64,000 nucleotides of DNA from Diploscapter coronatus (lineage: Eukaryota; Nematoda; Chromadorea; Rhabditida; Rhabditidae): positions 29,721,201-29,785,200 of the forward strand of contig OZ038422.1 in NCBI GenBank assembly GCA_964036155.1. Reading direction: 5' to 3'. The notes below the pieces were generated by a model that saw only the letters and a list, made by a program, of their open reading frames with translations, did no database searches and was not told the origin of the DNA. Each line of letters starts with the position of its first letter. Position 1 is the stretch's first letter. The position numbers were made by a program, and so were the translations under genes. This document shows positions 60,137 through 64,000 of this stretch, one piece after another.

Positions 60137-60915
60137 ATGCAATTAGAATTAATACGATTTCTTCGCTGGTTCCTCTATATTTTCGTCGAACCAATATTTT
60201 GTCCTGAAATTATTAACAGAACCATTTATGATGCAACATCTAAGGGTAGGTATCTAGCAAATAAAAAAATAGAATAGAAATAGGCAACGCGTTAATGGAA
60301 TGGAAATTTGTCTTCAAAGATTTTGTGTATTTTTCAACATCATTCGACGGTTGTCAGAATCATAACGAATTTTACCTAACTAGAAATTCCGTTATTTTAT
60401 TCAGTATTTTACCAATTACATCGCATTTTATTTCTTTTGAATGGTATGTCTATATTCGAGAGCGCGACGATGCAATTAGGTTTATGCTAATTTCGGTATG
60501 AATGTTTCTCAAATTAATCAAAAACTATGCTAATCCCTCTCAAGTTCCCTGGGATATATTATTTTGAAAAGTAATCGCTACATGTGACTGATTTTTACTG
60601 CTGATCTATTGAATCACCAATTTACCTGGATCATTTTTTGATGATATTGCACGTTGTTCGTAATCAAATTTACATAGATAAAAACTTCCGTTTCGTAAAT
60701 TTTAAGACTGGAAATGATGCGAAATGACGCAGAAAAATTGCAAGATCGCTAAAAATAACACAATATTTTAGATAAATGATATAATCGAATTACCGTTCTT
60801 TATCATACCTATCATAGCCTATATCTGCATAATAGCTAACGTTTGGATCTCAAGAAATAAGAAACTTGAAAGAACTAAAAATTGTCGGCCAAGCTATTCC
60901 ACTGTTGGTTATTAG
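60137..60915 (+). CDS. Possible small multi-pass membrane protein (model only)
   Basis: Three exons (60137-60245, 60284-60495 and 60772-60915) join in frame to 154 aa with consensus splice sites. Hydrophobic stretches are FLRWFLYIFVEPIF, VILFSILPITSHFISF and LPFFIIPIIAYICIIANVWI; the last is followed by a basic tail, as in receptor TM segments. I do not recognise the family. It may be the remains of a serpentine receptor or an incomplete model missing exons between 60496 and 60771. The Tc1-like element starts 33 bp after its stop codon. Confidence 0.33.
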
Positions 60916-60947
60916 AATCGTAAAATATATTTATTTTAAATAGGATA

Positions 60948-61538
60948 CAGCGGCGAGCAAAAATTTTGCATTACCGTTATAATTTACTAGGTAAAAGTTC
61001 AAAAACCAAATTTCTGTACATTTACTATGAAAATAATCGCGAAATTTCTTTATAAATTAGAAACTATCTTTATTATCATAGAATATTTTACCAGGTTATT
61101 TGATTGTTGGAAAACAATTTTCTTCAAAGTTAGAAATGGTTTGAAACTTCTTTTATTACTGAAAAACAAAGAAAAGTGACGATTTTTCAGCCAACCCCAC
61201 CAAATATTTTACAGATTTTTTTCACTATATTAAAGGGTAAATGCATTGGGCATCAAATGATCGCAAATTGGCTCCGTACCTAAATCACACGGGCCTAGGG
61301 AATTTTTTTTTTTTTTTTTTAAATGTGACCAATTTTCGACTTTCTTGTGTGATACAAATTTTTCGAAAATTCATAACTTTCATAAAAATGATCGAATCGA
61401 GCTGAAACTTGGCAGATATTTATAATATATCAACCCCAATATGTGTATAAAATTTCAACCGAACTGATGAACTACAGGTAGGGGAGCTATCATCAAATCA
61501 AAATGTAGGGGATGATCCAAAACTTTTGTTCGTCATTG
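60948..61538. mobile_element. Tc1/mariner-like non-autonomous element
   Basis: The left end starts CAGCGGCGAGCAAAAATTTT after a TA. The right end, read inverted, starts CAATGACGAACAAAAGTTTT, also next to a TA. The two ends agree at about 75-80% over 27 bp and are Tc1/mariner-like. The 591-bp body has no transposase frame and contains a poly-T run at about 61303-61320. It is best read as an old MITE. Confidence 0.6.
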
Positions 61539-61540
61539 TA

Positions 61541-62690
61541 TTTTTTACTTTTAGCCTATTGATGAACGGTCTGCTCAGAAATGCTGATAATCCTAGGATT
61601 GGATTTAGTAAGCAGGATTATTTTTAAACTCAAGTAAAATTTGGGAAAGTTAGTTGACGGAAAAGGAAATTATTTCTCAATATCACCTATTACGATATTT
61701 TACGACTTAGACGTTTATTTCAATTTTGTCACACCGTTAATATTTCTGTTATTGAGTCGTAAGAAATTCCAAATTCTATACAATTCTGGAAGAAAAATTT
61801 AGGCAAACTTCGCGATGTCGCAGAACCCTTTTCATTATTCTATTGTTGAAATTTTCTGGATCTTTGATGAACTCATTCCTTAGAAGAAGAACAGCCAAAG
61901 TTTCGGTGCATAAAGTAAAAATCGCTTGGCCCTTGAATCATGAAGAAGATTTTAAATCTTCGAAGAAGACTAATATAAGTGTGATTTAATGGTTATTGCA
62001 TAGTTTTGTATAGCGGTATAAATAATTCTTCCAAAATGATATGCTCTCATATCACAAGACATTACGAATTCGTCAGTCTTCTTAATGTTATTCAAATGGT
62101 CTATTACTGTTCCAATGTTCGTGTTTTAATTTTTTTGCTATCATGCATCTCTTATCTTTGTTTTCCAACTCTAAAATCTATTTTACTTCTTCTGTTCTAA
62201 ATTTCCATGAAATGGAAATCGGAAAGTTTATCGTGAACGTTGATGAAATCAAGATGCATTCCAGCAAAAGTGAAGAAAGTTGAATTAAAATTGTGTATAC
62301 TTTTTATTAGATAAAATCTCGAATAGGATAAAGTTTGTACCAAAAATACGAGAGAAACCTCTATAAATTTGTACAAATCGAGAAATCTACTATCTGACGG
62401 ATTGACGAAACTTTCTCCTCACACTATTCATTTTACTTTTGCTTCCCTTCCTGTCTCTAACTATAGGGTCCGTCAGTACGTCTAAGAAACTGCCGTACAA
62501 ATCACTTAATTTATGGTATAAATTGCCTCTACCCCAAATATCTCCACCTACTTTCCTTTCAAGTTTGTTAGAAAACTGCAGTACTCTTCTCTGGCGAATT
62601 TCCTCCAGGATACATCATGTCTATTCTTATCACTTCAAATTCAAATCACCAGTTTAGACTTTCTTATCAATAATGAATAATTTCCTCCAG
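61541..62690. other. Intergenic, nothing recognised
   Basis: AT-rich. Short frames at 62006-62200 and 62439-62657 show no family signature. Confidence 0.4.
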
Positions 62691-62755
62691 ACCCGTTCAT
62701 TTTTTTTCTTCCCCAAGCAAAATGAATCGCGCCCGCTATATAAATAATTCTGCAG
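62690..62755 (+). promoter_or_regulatory. TATA promoter of the second Ly6-like gene
   Basis: CCCGTTCATTTTTTT, CTTCCCCAAG, CGCCCGC and TATATAAA (62737-62744) lie about 80 bp before the ATG. The same blocks in the same order recur at the right edge of the window. Confidence 0.6.
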
Positions 62756-62819
62756 ACTTTTCTGTTTATACTAATTTTTCGGTACTTTCTTAGTTTCTTG
62801 TTTATTTTGAGGACTGCCT

Positions 62820-63463
62820 ATGAATTTGCTTGTTCTATCAGTGCTCATCGGAATAACCTCAGTGGATTCCCTGATGTGTGCAACTTCCGAAACGGAATAC
62901 GAATTTTGTGGGGTGGAGTTTCTATTTTTCGTAAGTAAAATTCAATTCCATTCTTAAAACTGGGGCTTTTCTTTCAGAAGAACAAATGCTACAGCTACAC
63001 AAACATGGAGAACAAAATCATACGCGGATGTGTAGATTTGTTCCATATGTCGCCTATTAGTCCCGTAAGTTTATTTTTATTTCATTTCAATAACTTCTTC
63101 TGAAACTTCGTGAAGAAATCAACTTTGATCATGAAGGTATTTCAAATGAATGGCATTTCAGTGCGCAGTCGGCTCCTGTTACTTCAACGACATTCTACCT
63201 ATAGTTAGCAAAGGTCGAATGTGCTGCTGTAATTCAGGTAATTTGAAATTTTCCAGATTTAGAAAATAACATCTTTCCAATCCCTTCTAATCTTAGATCT
63301 TAAATATTTTGTTAAGTTGCAACAGTGTGGCATTTTCTAATACTTTAATTCAGATAACTGTAATCTGGTCTTCACTCATCCACTAGCTCCACTTCCGGAC
63401 AGACCGATTCCTATACCATACAAAGAAGATCTAGAATCATATCTACTAAATTCGGATATATGA
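62820..63463 (+). CDS. Secreted Ly6-like protein (127 aa)
   Basis: Four exons (62820-62930, 62978-63064, 63162-63237 and 63354-63463) join in frame to 127 aa. The signal peptide is residues 1-19. Ten cysteines follow, with KCYSY, a GCVDLF motif and the ending CCCNSDNCN, characteristic of Ly6/three-finger folds. The tail is Pro-rich (PLAPLPDRPIPIPY) and not hydrophobic, so the protein is probably released rather than GPI-anchored. Function unknown. It appears to be the first of a tandem pair, the next promoter lying at the window edge. Confidence 0.78.
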
Positions 63464-63889
63464 TAAACGACCATTTTGCTTGCCAAACATTTTATTTAGA
63501 ATGTCTGTACAGTTCAAATCTCATATTTATCACATTCTTGTTTGTAAATATATTTGCGCTAAGTAAATTGCTTGATGTACAAATTGTAAATATATTATTT
63601 TTGTAATTTAGATAGATAGAAACTGTTAGTAAAACTAATTTTTCGAATAAAGATTTGGTTCATATCGAATTATTAAAATAACAAAAATAAGGTATGAAAG
63701 CAAAGTGAAGTATAGCATGCAAGCAACGTCCAAATTTTCAATTAATAAAGTCCCAAAATGCTACTCTTGCACTTGAATTTCATTCTCCAGGTCAACTTCA
63801 TGATTCGTAATCTTATTTTTGTCTTATCGCCATCTCACTAATTCAAGCTCTTATCTGTCGATGAATAATTTTAAAAGCAGACTCTTCAA

Positions 63890-64000
63890 AACCGTTCATT
63901 TTTTATTTCTTCCCCACCAAGATTAATCGTCGCCCACTATATAAACCATAATAACTTCAGACAATATCGTTATTTTTCATTCAGAGTTTCTAGCTCAAAA
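63890..64000 (+). promoter_or_regulatory. Duplicate promoter of a following paralogue
   Basis: CCGTTCATTTTTTATTTCTT, CCCCACCAAG, CGCCCAC and TATATAAA (63938-63945), then TTCAGAC, repeat the 62690-62755 promoter. The gene itself lies beyond the window. Confidence 0.55.

Overview
The window is a gene-dense piece of a nematode genome, most likely a rhabditid relative of Caenorhabditis. It has short AT-rich introns (mostly 40-60 nt) with TTTCAG-like acceptors, probable spliced-leader acceptors just upstream of start codons, and nematode-typical families (T20D4.11-like/DUF19 secreted proteins, serpentine chemoreceptors, Ly6-like secreted proteins, FMRFamide-type receptors). No tRNA, rRNA, CRISPR or bacterial-type feature was seen. 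I built 21 confident spliced gene models by hand. Every model closes in frame across all exons, which is the main internal check. A 22nd model (60137-60915) is tentative.

Layout. 0.8-2.3 kb: a small secreted protein. 3.3-5.3 kb: a long nested inverted repeat (foldback element). 5.5-9.1 kb (-): a ZIP8/ZIP14-type metal transporter. 12.2-16 kb (-): a Ly6-like cysteine-rich surface protein, a 50-aa secreted peptide and a furin-type proprotein ending in a very Cys-rich peptide. 16.9-20.9 kb (+): a GT10 alpha-1,3-fucosyltransferase and a 7TM chemoreceptor. 21.0-22.7 kb (-): a degenerate aspartic protease. 23.8-26.7 kb (-): an FMRFamide-receptor-like GPCR. 26.7-35.7 kb: a 9-kb non-coding stretch whose strand composition flips near its middle. 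35.7-38.1 kb (+): a WNT5-class Wnt (cwn-2). 39.3-43.5 kb (+): a lysosomal-type alpha-mannosidase. 43.9-48.3 kb (+): proteasome subunit RPN-7 and translation factor TMA7. 49.1-51.6 kb: V-ATPase subunit e (-) head-to-head with RNAseK (+). 52.6-53.7 kb (+): a membrane-associated SAM methyltransferase. 54-59.7 kb: four DUF19 proteins (one +, three -). 60.1-61.5 kb: an unrecognised membrane-protein model followed by a Tc1/mariner-like non-autonomous element. 62.8-63.5 kb (+): a second Ly6-like protein. The window ends in a copy of that gene's promoter.

Themes. Housekeeping genes (RPN-7, TMA7, V-ATPase e, RNAseK, mannosidase, ZIP) sit among fast-evolving secreted and receptor families. The two V-ATPase-associated membrane proteins are neighbours. 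Several secreted genes (aspartic protease, two DUF19 genes) have TGATAA sites upstream, which suggests intestinal expression. The most unusual global feature is the number of GC-AG introns: 7 of about 143 introns modelled here require a GC donor, several times the rate known from C. elegans.
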